From: Frankia sp. AgB1.9
Lineage (GTDB): Bacteria; Actinomycetota; Actinomycetes; Frankiales; Frankiaceae
Direction of reading: 5' to 3'
Assembly (NCBI RefSeq): GCF_016786355.1
Contig: NZ_JADWYX010000019.1
Span: forward strand, 39,152 to 103,151
DNA: 64,000 bases
Shown here: positions 15,157-22,819 of the stretch, piece after piece
Layout: every line of letters starts with the position of its first letter
How positions within the stretch are numbered: position 1 is the stretch's first letter
Notes under the pieces: model-generated
What the model saw: only the letters and a program-made list of their open reading frames with translations
The model's database searches: none
Told to the model about the DNA's origin: nothing
Translations under genes and position numbers: made by a program

Positions 15157-16205
15157 CGGGAAACCCCCGCCGCGCTCGTCTCGAGCGGGGTCGCCCACAG
15201 GTCGTCGAAAAGCTCCTCGGGGGCCGGCTGCGGGCTTTGTTTGGCGAACGCGACCGCGGCCCGGACCTCTTCGGCGACCGTTTCGGCGATCACGGCCAGG
15301 TCGGCGTCGGCGATGCCCTCGGAAAGCAGCCGGGCTCGTAACAGCTCGACCGGGTCGCGCGCCTTCCAGTGCTCGACCTCGTCGGCCGGGCGGTGCGAGA
15401 GGTCCACGTTCCCGTACTCGGCGTGGTCGCGGTACCGGTACGTCCTGGCCTCGACCAGCGTCGGGCCGCCCCCGTCGCGGCCACGCTCGACCGCCTCGCT
15501 CACCGTGTCGTACACGGCGGCGAGATCCTGACCGTCGACGATCACGCCCGGCATCCGGTAGGCGGCGGCCCGGGCCGCAATGCTTTCGCTGGCCATCGTG
15601 TCGGTCAGGGCCGTCGACATGGCGTACAGGTTGTTCTCGCAGACGAACACCACGCCCAACTCCCAGGCCGCGGCCAGGTTGAGGCCCTCGTGAAACGAGC
15701 CGATGTTCGCCGCGCCGTCACCGAAGAACGCGAGCGCAACCTGGTCGGTCCCGCGGACCCGGGCGCTGTAGGCGGCGCCGACGGCCTGCGGAATGCCCGC
15801 GCCGACGATCGCCGTCTCCCCCAGGCTGCCGACGCCGAAGTCGGCCAGGTGCATCGAGCCGCCCTTGCCGTGACAGACCCCGGTGGACCGGCCCATCAGC
15901 TCGGCCATCAGCGGGCCGAGCGGGGCGCCCTTCGCGATCGGGTGCCCGTGCGATCGGTGGTAGCCGACCATGTAGTCGTCGTCCTGCAGCGCCAGGCAGG
16001 ACCCGACGATCGTGGCCTCCTGGCCGATACAGATGTGCACCGAGCCGGCGATGCCCTGGCCCTTGCGCACGATGTCCATCGCTGATTCCTCGAAACGGCG
16101 GATCCGCAGCATGCGGCGCAACGCCTCGAGGTCCCGCTCGCTGCTCGTCGTGAACCTGCTGCTCGTGAACCTGCTGGCTGGCGGACGTGTCACGCGCCAC
16201 ATCAT
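15153..16205 (-). CDS. 2-oxo acid/acetoin dehydrogenase E1 component, alpha subunit (TPP-dependent)
   Basis: About 350 residues with the thiamine-diphosphate motif GDGAANIGSFHEGLN, ending in ENNLYAMS, and the upstream GYHRSHGHPIAKG and GKGGSMH segments typical of AcoA/PdhA/BkdA proteins. Two adjacent ATG codons (16203-16205 and 16200-16202) are possible starts; neither has a good ribosome site, and a GTG at 16193 is a further option. A 15-bp repeat inside the first codons (about 16141-16185) encodes SRFTSSRFT. The start lies 18 bp from a perfect palindromic operator, shared with a divergent SDR. It leads the operon that includes E1 beta, the lipoyl protein and later catabolic genes. Confidence 0.9.
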   Translation of the reverse strand: MMWRVTRPPASRFTSSRFTTSSERDLEALRRMLRIRRFEESAMDIVRKGQGIAGSVHICIGQEATIVGSCLALQDDDYMVGYHRSHGHPIAKGAPLGPLMAELMGRSTGVCHGKGGSMHLADFGVGSLGETAIVGAGIPQAVGAAYSARVRGTDQVALAFFGDGAANIGSFHEGLNLAAAWELGVVFVCENNLYAMSTALTDTMASESIAARAAAYRMPGVIVDGQDLAAVYDTVSEAVERGRDGGGPTLVEARTYRYRDHAEYGNVDLSHRPADEVEHWKARDPVELLRARLLSEGIADADLAVIAETVAEEVRAAVAFAKQSPQPAPEELFDDLWATPLETSAAGVSR

Positions 16206-16222
16206 CGCTTGCTGGCCCGATT

Positions 16223-16244
16223 GATGCAAGGGTACCCTTGCATC
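16223..16244. promoter_or_regulatory. Perfect 22-bp palindromic operator
   Basis: A perfect inverted repeat: half-site GATGCAAGGGT at 16223-16233 followed directly by its reverse complement ACCCTTGCATC. It sits in the 69-bp gap between the divergent E1 alpha and SDR genes. Related sites lie at 4756 (17 of 20 core bases) and 5855, so a common repressor or activator is likely. Confidence 0.75.
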
Positions 16245-16274
16245 ACGGATCGGCCGGGCGCGAGAGGGGTTTTC

Positions 16275-17036
16275 ATGACTGACTTCGAGGGCCGGGTGGC
16301 GGTCATCACCGGCGCGGCGCACGGCATCGGCTCGGAGTACGCCCGGCACTTCGCCGGCCGCGGCGCGCACGTCGTCGTCGCCGACATCGACGCGACGGCG
16401 GCCGAGGCCATGACCAAGGAGCTGACGGCGGCCGGCTTATCGGCAAGCACCCTCGCGCTGGACATCGCCGACGCGGCCGGGTGCGTCAGTGCCGTTGACG
16501 GCGTGGTCGCCGACCACGGCTCGCTCGACTTCCTGGTCAACAACGCGGCGCTCTACGCGAACCGGGACTTCGCCATCGCCGAGGAGATCAGCCTCGACAT
16601 GTGGCAGAAGATGATCGACATCAACGTGTCGGGCACGTTCTACATGTGCCGCGCGGCCATCCCGCACATGAAGCGCCAGGAGTTCGGCCGGATCGTCAAC
16701 CAGAGCTCGGCCTCGGTCTACGCCACCGTCCCCCGCTCGCTGCACTACTCGATGTCGAAGGCGGCCGTCATCACGATGACCAAGACGCTGGCCCGCGAGC
16801 TCGGCCCGTTCGGCATCACGGTGAACGCGATCGCCCCCGGCGTCATCGACACCGAGGCGACGCTGAAGGTCGTGCCGCGCGAGGTGCTCGAAAAGGGCCT
16901 CGGCAACGCGGCGCTGCGCCGCATCGGCCACCCGAGCGACCTCGCCCCGGTGGTCGGCTTCCTGTGCTCCGAGGGCGCGAGCTACATCACCGGCCAGACC
17001 GTCATCGTCGACGGCGGCATCAACATGCTCGGCTGA
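16275..17036 (+). CDS. SDR family oxidoreductase
   Basis: 253 residues: TGAAHGIG cofactor motif, VVADIDA (aspartate after strand 2, so NAD is likely), NNAA in place of NNAG, S in QSSASVY, and YSMSK as YxxxK, followed by PGVIDTEA. The start is ATG 16275 with GAGAGGGG upstream. The in-frame upstream extension (MLARLMQGYPCITDRP...) is the translated operator and is not coding. It is divergent from the E1 operon and shares its palindromic operator, so it probably oxidises an alcohol to the keto compound used by E1. No partner genes follow on this strand. Confidence 0.9.
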   Translation: MTDFEGRVAVITGAAHGIGSEYARHFAGRGAHVVVADIDATAAEAMTKELTAAGLSASTLALDIADAAGCVSAVDGVVADHGSLDFLVNNAALYANRDFAIAEEISLDMWQKMIDINVSGTFYMCRAAIPHMKRQEFGRIVNQSSASVYATVPRSLHYSMSKAAVITMTKTLARELGPFGITVNAIAPGVIDTEATLKVVPREVLEKGLGNAALRRIGHPSDLAPVVGFLCSEGASYITGQTVIVDGGINMLG

Positions 17037-17102
17037 GCGCCACGCCACGGCCCGGCGGCGCGAGGTCAGGCCGCGCCAGGCAGCGCGGCGTCAGGCTGGC
17101 GG

Positions 17103-17179
17103 CATGATCGTCGTTTCCACCCTCCGGTGGTCGTGAATCGGGCCGCGTTACAGCCACCAGAGGACGCAGATCGCGATCA
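17103..17179. repeat. 77-bp imperfect palindromic element, copy 1
   Basis: It begins CATGATCG and ends CGATCA(TG), with inner complementary blocks CCCTCCGGTGG and CCACCAGAGG. It aligns without gaps over 77 bp with the reverse complement of 44239-44315, including shared blocks GGTGGTCGT and AGCCACCAGAGGACG. It lies downstream of the SDR (stop 17036). The rest of the gap 17037-17343 shows nothing else I can identify. Confidence 0.65.
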
Positions 17180-17343
17180 TGTCCGCTGTCCGGCTCGGCG
17201 GCTGTCCGGCTGTGTCGCGAGAACCACCGGTGGCGCCGGTTTCAGGCGGCCGGCGGGCTGGAACGCCAAAATAACCGTGCACGTTCCTTCACGAGAGCGG
17301 CGGGCCATCCGTCCGCTGAGCACGGTAATGATCCGGAGGTGCT

Positions 17344-18378
17344 GTGACCGTCGTCGTCTCCAGCCCGGCGATCTCCTACCGCTGCGCGCCCTGGACCCTG
17401 GCCCAGGGAGTCGACCCGATCGGCTCGGCGCTGACCTGCGACACGTTCGTCCTCATCGAGACACCACCGCCGTGGCCCCAGGACATCGGCCAGCTCCCGA
17501 CCTTCGCGGAACTGTCCAAGCGCGGGCTACGCAGGACCCGCCTGCTGGCCGTGCGGCCGGTCGACGATGGTTTGGCCACGGGCTCTTCAGTGAGCGGCGC
17601 CGTGGCGGACAGCGCCGCCGAAACCAGCCCTGAGGCCTCCAGCCCTGGCACGGCCGACGTTGCCGGAATCGGCGACCGGGTCGCGGTGACGATCTGGCGG
17701 CGCGCCGAGACCGGCCGTTTCCTCGGTACCGACCACCTCATCCCGGCGGAGCGGGTCGTGGATGAGGCCGCCCGCCTCGCGACGGCACCGATCGAGAACG
17801 GCAGGCCGGCCGGAGAAGGAAGGCTTGCGCCCCCTGACGTGCTGCTCTGCGGGCACGGCTCCCGCGACGTCTGCTGCGGACGGCTGGGCACCCGGCTCGC
17901 GCTCGCTGTGGCCGACACCTGGCCGGACGTCCGGGTACGGCGCTGCAGCCACACTGGCGGCCACCGGTACGCCCCGACCGGCTTCACCCTGCCCGACGGC
18001 CTCGCCTGGGGCTTCCTCGACACCGACACCCTGGACGCAGTGGTACGCCGGTCCGGCCCGCCGCCCCTGCGCGGCAACTACCGAGGCACGACCGCGCTCG
18101 ACCAGTGGGGCCAGGTGGCCGAACGCGAGCTGTTCGAACGCCACGGCTGGGCCTGGCTGGAGCACCGGCTGACGTCGGCGAGCAGTGACGTCGCGGCCGA
18201 CCGCCGCTCCGCGACCGTCCACCTGGCCTGGGATGGACCGACCGGCCCCGGCACCGCGACCGCGACCGTCGCCGTCGCCCGCGACGTCCCCGTCCTCATC
18301 TGCGGTGAACCCCCGGAGAACTCCCGCAAGACCTCCCCCGAGCTGGGCCTCACCAGCCTGCGCATCACAGCGGGCTAG
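17344..18378 (+). CDS. Sucrase/ferredoxin-like family protein (Suc_Fer-like)
   Basis: 344 residues. Signature motifs of the family are CGHGSRDVCCGRLG and RCSHTGGHRYAPTGF, which resemble a thioredoxin-like [2Fe-2S] ferredoxin fold, with the N-terminal CAPWTLAQGVDPIGSA segment. The GTG start (17344) has GGAGG five bases upstream. A low-complexity insertion (about residues 78-105, rich in S, A, E and T) separates the two halves. The gene is alone, between two palindromic elements, and is not obviously tied to the catabolic operons. Its function in actinomycetes is not established; electron transfer is plausible. Confidence 0.85.
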   Translation: MTVVVSSPAISYRCAPWTLAQGVDPIGSALTCDTFVLIETPPPWPQDIGQLPTFAELSKRGLRRTRLLAVRPVDDGLATGSSVSGAVADSAAETSPEASSPGTADVAGIGDRVAVTIWRRAETGRFLGTDHLIPAERVVDEAARLATAPIENGRPAGEGRLAPPDVLLCGHGSRDVCCGRLGTRLALAVADTWPDVRVRRCSHTGGHRYAPTGFTLPDGLAWGFLDTDTLDAVVRRSGPPPLRGNYRGTTALDQWGQVAERELFERHGWAWLEHRLTSASSDVAADRRSATVHLAWDGPTGPGTATATVAVARDVPVLICGEPPENSRKTSPELGLTSLRITAG

Positions 18379-18461
18379 CAACCCTCGCCAGAGCCTGACC
18401 AGCGTGGCTCGCCGCCTCGGCACGCGCCCCGGCCCCTGAGCGACCGCGGGCCGAGGGGCCT

Positions 18462-18515
18462 CATGATCGGGTGGATTGAGGGTCGCCATAGCGGCCCCGA
18501 ATCCACCCGATCATG
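18462..18515. terminator. Long inverted repeat between convergent genes
   Basis: Perfect 16-bp arms CATGATCGGGTGGATT (18462-18477) and AATCCACCCGATCATG (18500-18515) with a 22-base spacer that is itself partly self-complementary. It lies between the sucrase/ferredoxin-like stop (18378) and the luciferase-like stop (18613), so a bidirectional terminator is likely. The CATGATCG ends are the same as in the 77-bp elements. Confidence 0.6.
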
Positions 18516-18612
18516 GCCAGCTGCAGGTGCCCCGGGTGTACGGGCGAGGGCGGCCCAGGTTCGGGCGTCGCTGACCGCCTGGGTCAGGCGGCACCGGCCG
18601 CCGGTCGATCGC

Positions 18613-19569
18613 TTAGCGGGACGCGGCCTCGCGGAAGGCGGTCACCCACGGGGTCAGGTAGTCCTCGGCGGCGTCGACGTCGTCAGGGACCGGGAGTTGC
18701 AGACGGACGTCGGTGACGCCGGCCTTGACCAGCGCAGGTAGGCCGTCGATGGTCGCCGCGAGGTCCGGTGTGCCGTCCGGGCCGGCGACGTTCGGCAGTT
18801 TGCCGGCGACGCCGAGCTCCAGCGGGTCGCGGCCGAGCCCGGCGACGGCCTCGCGCATCCGCGGGATCGTCTCCACCAGCGCGTCGGCCCGGTCGGAGGC
18901 CGGTCCCCACGGAATCCAGCCCGCGCCGAACCGGGCCAGCCGGCGCATGGGGCCCGGGTTCACCGTGCCGCTGACCCACACGGGCACCCCGCCGGGCTGG
19001 ACCGGCTTGGGGTTGAGGTGGATGTTCTCGAACGACAGCTCAGCCGACGAGTACGTGGCCCGCTGCTCGCGCCACAGCAGCTGGCAGACCTCCAGGGTGT
19101 GGTCGAGCAGCCGGCCGCGGCGGGTGAAGTCGAGGCCGGCGGCCTCGTACTCCTCGCGCTGCCAGCCGATCCCGACGCCCAGGTCGAGCCGCCCGCCGGA
19201 CAGCACGTCCAGCGTCGCCGCGCTCTTGGCCAGCACGATCGGCCGGCGCAGCGCGGCCAGCAGGATGCTGTTGGTGAACCGCACCCGTGACGTCATCCCG
19301 GCTAGGAACGACATCGTCGTCATCGGTTCGAGGAAGTGCCCGTCCGGGTCGGTGGGCTGCACCCCACCGACCCGGCCGCCGACCTCCGGCCGGGAGTAGT
19401 TGTCCAGGTGCTCGCCGAACACGACGTGCTCGCCGGAGAGAACCACCCGGTCGACACCGGCCCGGTCCGCGGCGACGACCCGGTTGAGCAGCGGCTGCCA
19501 CGTCCCCGGGTCGCTCGGCGCGAGCGCGGTGTACCGGATCGAGAACTGCGCCCCCGCTAACCCGGCCAT
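18613..19569 (-). CDS. LLM class (luciferase-like) F420-dependent oxidoreductase
   Basis: 318 residues, a TIM barrel of the luciferase-like monooxygenase family. Characteristic segments are LSGEHVVFGEHLDNY, TMTMSFLAGMTSRVRF-like strand 4 (MTTMSFLAGMTSRVRF), SILLAALRRPIVLAKSAATLD, and LDLGVGIGWQREEYEAAG. These match the actinobacterial F420-dependent group more than FMN monooxygenases. The ATG at 19567-19569 is chosen because it overlaps the aldehyde dehydrogenase stop (TGATG). It ends a four-gene operon: Rieske, NTF2-like, aldehyde dehydrogenase, this gene. It likely reduces or oxidises an intermediate with F420. The substrate is unknown. Confidence 0.87.
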   Translation of the reverse strand: MAGLAGAQFSIRYTALAPSDPGTWQPLLNRVVAADRAGVDRVVLSGEHVVFGEHLDNYSRPEVGGRVGGVQPTDPDGHFLEPMTTMSFLAGMTSRVRFTNSILLAALRRPIVLAKSAATLDVLSGGRLDLGVGIGWQREEYEAAGLDFTRRGRLLDHTLEVCQLLWREQRATYSSAELSFENIHLNPKPVQPGGVPVWVSGTVNPGPMRRLARFGAGWIPWGPASDRADALVETIPRMREAVAGLGRDPLELGVAGKLPNVAGPDGTPDLAATIDGLPALVKAGVTDVRLQLPVPDDVDAAEDYLTPWVTAFREAASR

Positions 19570-21047
19570 CACGCGCCGCCGGCGAGACCCACCGGGATGC
19601 CGATGCTGCGCGTCTCCAGGTAGCCGGCCAGCCCCTCCGGCCCGAGCTCGCGGCCGAGCCCGGACTGCTTGAAGCCGCCGAACGGGACCAGCGGGAACGG
19701 CGGGAAGTCCGCGTTGATGTTGACCGCACCGGTCCGCAGCTGGCGGGCGATCCCGAGCGCGCGCGCCGGGTCCGCGCTCCAGACGCCGCCAGCCAGGCCG
19801 AACGGCGAGTCGTTGGCGATGCGCACCGCCTCGTCCTCGTCGTCGAACGGGATGAAGCTCAGCACCGGGCCGAAGATCTCCTCGCGGGCGACCGGCATCC
19901 CGTTGTCGACGTCGCCCAGGATCGTCGCCTCGACGTACCAGCCCCGGTTCAGGTGTCCCGGGCGCTTCCCGCCGGCGACAACCCTGGCGCCGCTGGCGAC
20001 GGCGCCGTCGATGTAGCCCTCGACCCGCTCGCGCTGCCGCTCGGCGACCAGCGGCCCGATGACGGTGGCCGGGTCGTGCGGGTCACCGAGCGGGATCCGC
20101 GCGGCGCTCGCGCCGGCGGCCTCCAGCGCCTCGGCGTAGCGAGACCGGTGTACCAGGATCCGGGTCTGCGCCGCGCAGACCTGGCCGGAGCGGTTCATCC
20201 CGATGCCGACGACGGTCGGGACGATCTTCGCGATGTCCGTGTCGTCGAGCAGGATGCAGGCCGACTTGCCGCCCAGCTCCAGCGAGACCCGCTTCACCTG
20301 CTCCCCGCACAGGCTCATGATCCGCTTCCCGGCGCCGGTCGAGCCGGTGAACGCGATCTTGTCGACGCCCGGGTGGGTGACGAGGTGCTCGCCGACGTCC
20401 CGGCCGCCCGGCACGACGTTGATGACACCTGCCGGCACGCCCGCCTCGTGCAGCGCCTCGGCGAACGGGAAGGCCGACAGCGGCGCCTCCGGCGGCGGCT
20501 TCAGCACGACCGTGCACCCGGCGGCCAGCGCCGGCGCGATCTTCCACGCGGCCAGGGTGACCGGCGCGTTCCACGGCACGATCGCGCCGACGACACCGAC
20601 CGGCTCCTGGGTGACGAGGCCCGCGCGGGCGCCCTCCAGGACGGTCCGCTCGAACGGGTAGGTCCTGGCGAGCTTCCCGTAGTACTCGAACACCGGCGCG
20701 ACGAGCCCGGTCTGCGACCCGGGGTTGCTGACCGGGCAGCCGATCTCGTCGACGGTCACCGCGGCGATGTCGGGTGCGCGCTTGGCCAGCACCTCGGCGG
20801 CCCGGATGAGGATCTCGCCGCGCTCGGCCGGCGTCAGGCGGGGCCACGGGCCGTGGTCGAACGCGGCCCTGGCTGCCGCGACCGCGCGGTCGATGTCGCT
20901 GTTGGTCGCGAGCGGGACCTTGCCGACGATCTCCTCGCTGGACGGGGAGATGACGCCGAACTCGTCAGGGCCGGCGGGCGCGGTCCAGTCGCCGTCGATG
21001 AAGAACGCATCCCGATAGAGCAGTCGCTGATCCACGGTTACCTGCAT
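19569..21047 (-). CDS. Aldehyde dehydrogenase (NAD(P)-dependent)
   Basis: 492 residues, full length. Catalytic cysteine in GQVCAAQTR, general base glutamate in LELGGKSA, PWNAPVT for the oxyanion asparagine, FTGSTGAGK for cofactor binding and EEIFGPVL near the C terminus. It oxidises an aldehyde to the acid. The ATG at 21045-21047 has GAGGAA upstream. It is separated from the NTF2-like gene by 14 bp and overlaps the luciferase-like gene, so it belongs to the Rieske operon. The second aldehyde dehydrogenase (41405) is similar in length and motifs. The substrate is not predictable. Confidence 0.93.
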   Translation of the reverse strand: MQVTVDQRLLYRDAFFIDGDWTAPAGPDEFGVISPSSEEIVGKVPLATNSDIDRAVAAARAAFDHGPWPRLTPAERGEILIRAAEVLAKRAPDIAAVTVDEIGCPVSNPGSQTGLVAPVFEYYGKLARTYPFERTVLEGARAGLVTQEPVGVVGAIVPWNAPVTLAAWKIAPALAAGCTVVLKPPPEAPLSAFPFAEALHEAGVPAGVINVVPGGRDVGEHLVTHPGVDKIAFTGSTGAGKRIMSLCGEQVKRVSLELGGKSACILLDDTDIAKIVPTVVGIGMNRSGQVCAAQTRILVHRSRYAEALEAAGASAARIPLGDPHDPATVIGPLVAERQRERVEGYIDGAVASGARVVAGGKRPGHLNRGWYVEATILGDVDNGMPVAREEIFGPVLSFIPFDDEDEAVRIANDSPFGLAGGVWSADPARALGIARQLRTGAVNINADFPPFPLVPFGGFKQSGLGRELGPEGLAGYLETRSIGIPVGLAGGA

Positions 21048-21061
21048 TTCCTCGTGGTCGG

Positions 21062-21496
21062 TCAGTTGTCGAGCGTGCCAAGCAGGAGGTGGGTGTCCTG
21101 CTGGAAGACGCGGATCTCGCGGATCGTGCCGTCGGCGACGGTGAACAGCTCTACGACATCGACGGTGGCCACCCGGCCGGTCGCCTTCGCCGTCCAGGTC
21201 TGGGTGGTGATCTGGACGGCCGTGGCACCGCTCCCGGTGATCCGCGGGTCGACGATCGCGCGGTCCCAGTGCGCGCCGGCCTCGACGTTCATCGCGGCCA
21301 TGCCGTCCTGCCCGGTGTGCCAGCCGCCGTGCGGCAGCGAGGCCGGCTGCTGGACCCGGATCTCCGGATGCATCAGCGCCCGCGCCCCGGCGAAGTCGCC
21401 GGACTGGAAGCGCCGCGCCATCTCCTTGACGACCGCGACGGCGTCCGCGCTGTCCACGCCGACCTCGGCACGGGTCTGCTCCGCCGCTGTGCTCAT
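21062..21496 (-). CDS. SnoaL/NTF2-like protein coupled to a Rieske oxygenase
   Basis: 144 residues. The NTF2-like outline is clear: KEMARRFQSGDFAGARALMHPEIRV helix-strand start, PASLPHGGWHTG loop, VQITTQTWTAKATGRVATVDVVE strands and the final TIREIRVFQQDT. Its ATG overlaps the Rieske stop by 4 bases, so the proteins are made together. Beta subunits of ring-hydroxylating dioxygenases have this fold, which makes an accessory-subunit role attractive; an independent isomerase is the alternative. The sequence PHGG...HxG and the WTAKATGR segment are shared with the protein at 8592. Confidence 0.75.
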   Translation of the reverse strand: MSTAAEQTRAEVGVDSADAVAVVKEMARRFQSGDFAGARALMHPEIRVQQPASLPHGGWHTGQDGMAAMNVEAGAHWDRAIVDPRITGSGATAVQITTQTWTAKATGRVATVDVVELFTVADGTIREIRVFQQDTHLLLGTLDN

Positions 21497-22662
21497 GCGG
21501 AGGCCTTGCGGGCCCGATAGGCCGCTAGCGCGTCCTCGAAGCCGCGGTGCAGGTGCTGCGGGGCGGGCTCGTTGCGGCCGAACACGACCGTGTCGATCAG
21601 GCCCAGGCGCACGCCCGGCTCGGTCCGCCCGGCGACCCAGAAGTCCTCGCCGTCCACGACCGTGTCGCAGATCCACGGCGCCATGTCGACGGCCTTGGAA
21701 CGCTCCTCGTCGGTCAGGCCAGGGCGCAGATAGACCGTGTGCACGACCTCGGAGTGGCTCTCGTCGACCGGGAGGATCTGCCAGAGCTCGATGTGGCGGG
21801 CGTCGAAGGTGAGGCTGACGTTCGGGAACAACGCGTACTGGTAGCTGAAATGCCCGGAGACGTCACCCCAGTCCGGCTCGGAGCGCTCGCGCAGCTCGAC
21901 GATCGACTTCAGGGCCGAGGTGTTGCGCAGGTGGCGGCCGAACGCGTCGAAGGTCAGCACGCCGCCGATGGCGTAGCTGGCAAGGGTGTTCTTGTGCAGG
22001 TAGTTGAAGTGGTAGTTCTCCCGGAACGTGTCCAGGGTGACCTTCCAGTTGCCAGCCACCTTGTGCACGTGCGGCTCGCCATACGGCTGCCAGGTCGCGA
22101 AGTCGAGCATCGCCAGCTCCTCGGCCAGACCGGGCCCGAGGTACTCGTCGATGTCGATCGGCGCGCCCGGCCGCAGCCGGCCCACGATCAGCCCGTACCC
22201 CTCGGCGACCTCGAGCCTGACCAGGCCCTTGCTCGACTTGTCCATGCCGGCGAAGCCCTCGGCGACCGGCATCCGGCCCAGCTTGCCGTCCAGGCCGTAC
22301 GTCCAGGCGTGGAACGGACAGGTCAGCCGGATCGCCTCGCCGGCCCCGTCACACAGCCGCACGCCACGGTGGCGGCAGGCGTTGAGCATCGCGTGGACCT
22401 GGCCGTCGTTGTCCCGGGTGAGCAGCACGGGCGTGCCGAGCAGGTCCACGGTCCGGTAGGTGCCCGGCTCGGGCAGCGCGCCGGACAGGCACAGCACCAG
22501 GGGCTGGTCGAGGAACAGGCCCTCGATCTCGGCGGCCTGGTGCTCGGCCGAGTAGGCGTCGACCGACAGTTCCATGACCTCGTCGGCCATGTCGGTGCTG
22601 CGGTTGTCGATGTGGTCGAGCAACCGGCGCACGATGCCGTGTTCCAGCGCTTCCCTGTCCAT
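21493..22662 (-). CDS. Rieske non-heme iron oxygenase, alpha subunit-like
   Basis: 389 residues. Rieske ligands C96, H98 (CRHRG), C115, H118 (CPFHAW). Mononuclear iron ligands H218 and H223 in ENYHFNYLH with an aspartate in VVDGEDFW. The protein is a homologue of the one at 9984, with the same ligand positions and the FGRNEPAPQH tail. The ATG at 22660-22662 has GAAGGGAA upstream; a longer in-frame reading to 22752 lacks support. It heads the Rieske/NTF2-like/aldehyde dehydrogenase/luciferase-like operon. Electron donors are not encoded nearby. The substrate could be aromatic or a quaternary or aliphatic compound. Confidence 0.92.
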   Translation of the reverse strand: MDREALEHGIVRRLLDHIDNRSTDMADEVMELSVDAYSAEHQAAEIEGLFLDQPLVLCLSGALPEPGTYRTVDLLGTPVLLTRDNDGQVHAMLNACRHRGVRLCDGAGEAIRLTCPFHAWTYGLDGKLGRMPVAEGFAGMDKSSKGLVRLEVAEGYGLIVGRLRPGAPIDIDEYLGPGLAEELAMLDFATWQPYGEPHVHKVAGNWKVTLDTFRENYHFNYLHKNTLASYAIGGVLTFDAFGRHLRNTSALKSIVELRERSEPDWGDVSGHFSYQYALFPNVSLTFDARHIELWQILPVDESHSEVVHTVYLRPGLTDEERSKAVDMAPWICDTVVDGEDFWVAGRTEPGVRLGLIDTVVFGRNEPAPQHLHRGFEDALAAYRARKASA

Positions 22663-22785
22663 CGTGGGTTCCCTTCGCCGGGGAGGCACTTCAACTTCGG
22701 GGTCCGGGCGGGACGTGCCGGTGGGCGGCCGGCTGGCAGGTCTCTCGACCATCCCAGCCGGCCGCCCGCGGCGCTCGCGTTCGAC

Positions 22786-22819
22786 GATCTGGCGTTACGA
22801 CAGATCTGGCCTTATGACA
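22786..22819. repeat. 17-bp tandem duplication spanning the receptor-gene stop codon
   Basis: GATCTGGCGTTACGACA (22786-22802) and GATCTGGCCTTATGACA (22803-22819) differ at two bases. The second unit holds the stop codon (22812-22814) of the minus-strand receptor gene; the first is an extra copy downstream, also with TTA in the same place. Confidence 0.8.

Noticed and set aside
18613..19569. Bacterial luciferase alpha subunit that would complete the LuxC/LuxE set
   Set aside because: The motifs match the F420-dependent group, it lacks a LuxB partner and lies 41 kb away in a Rieske operon.
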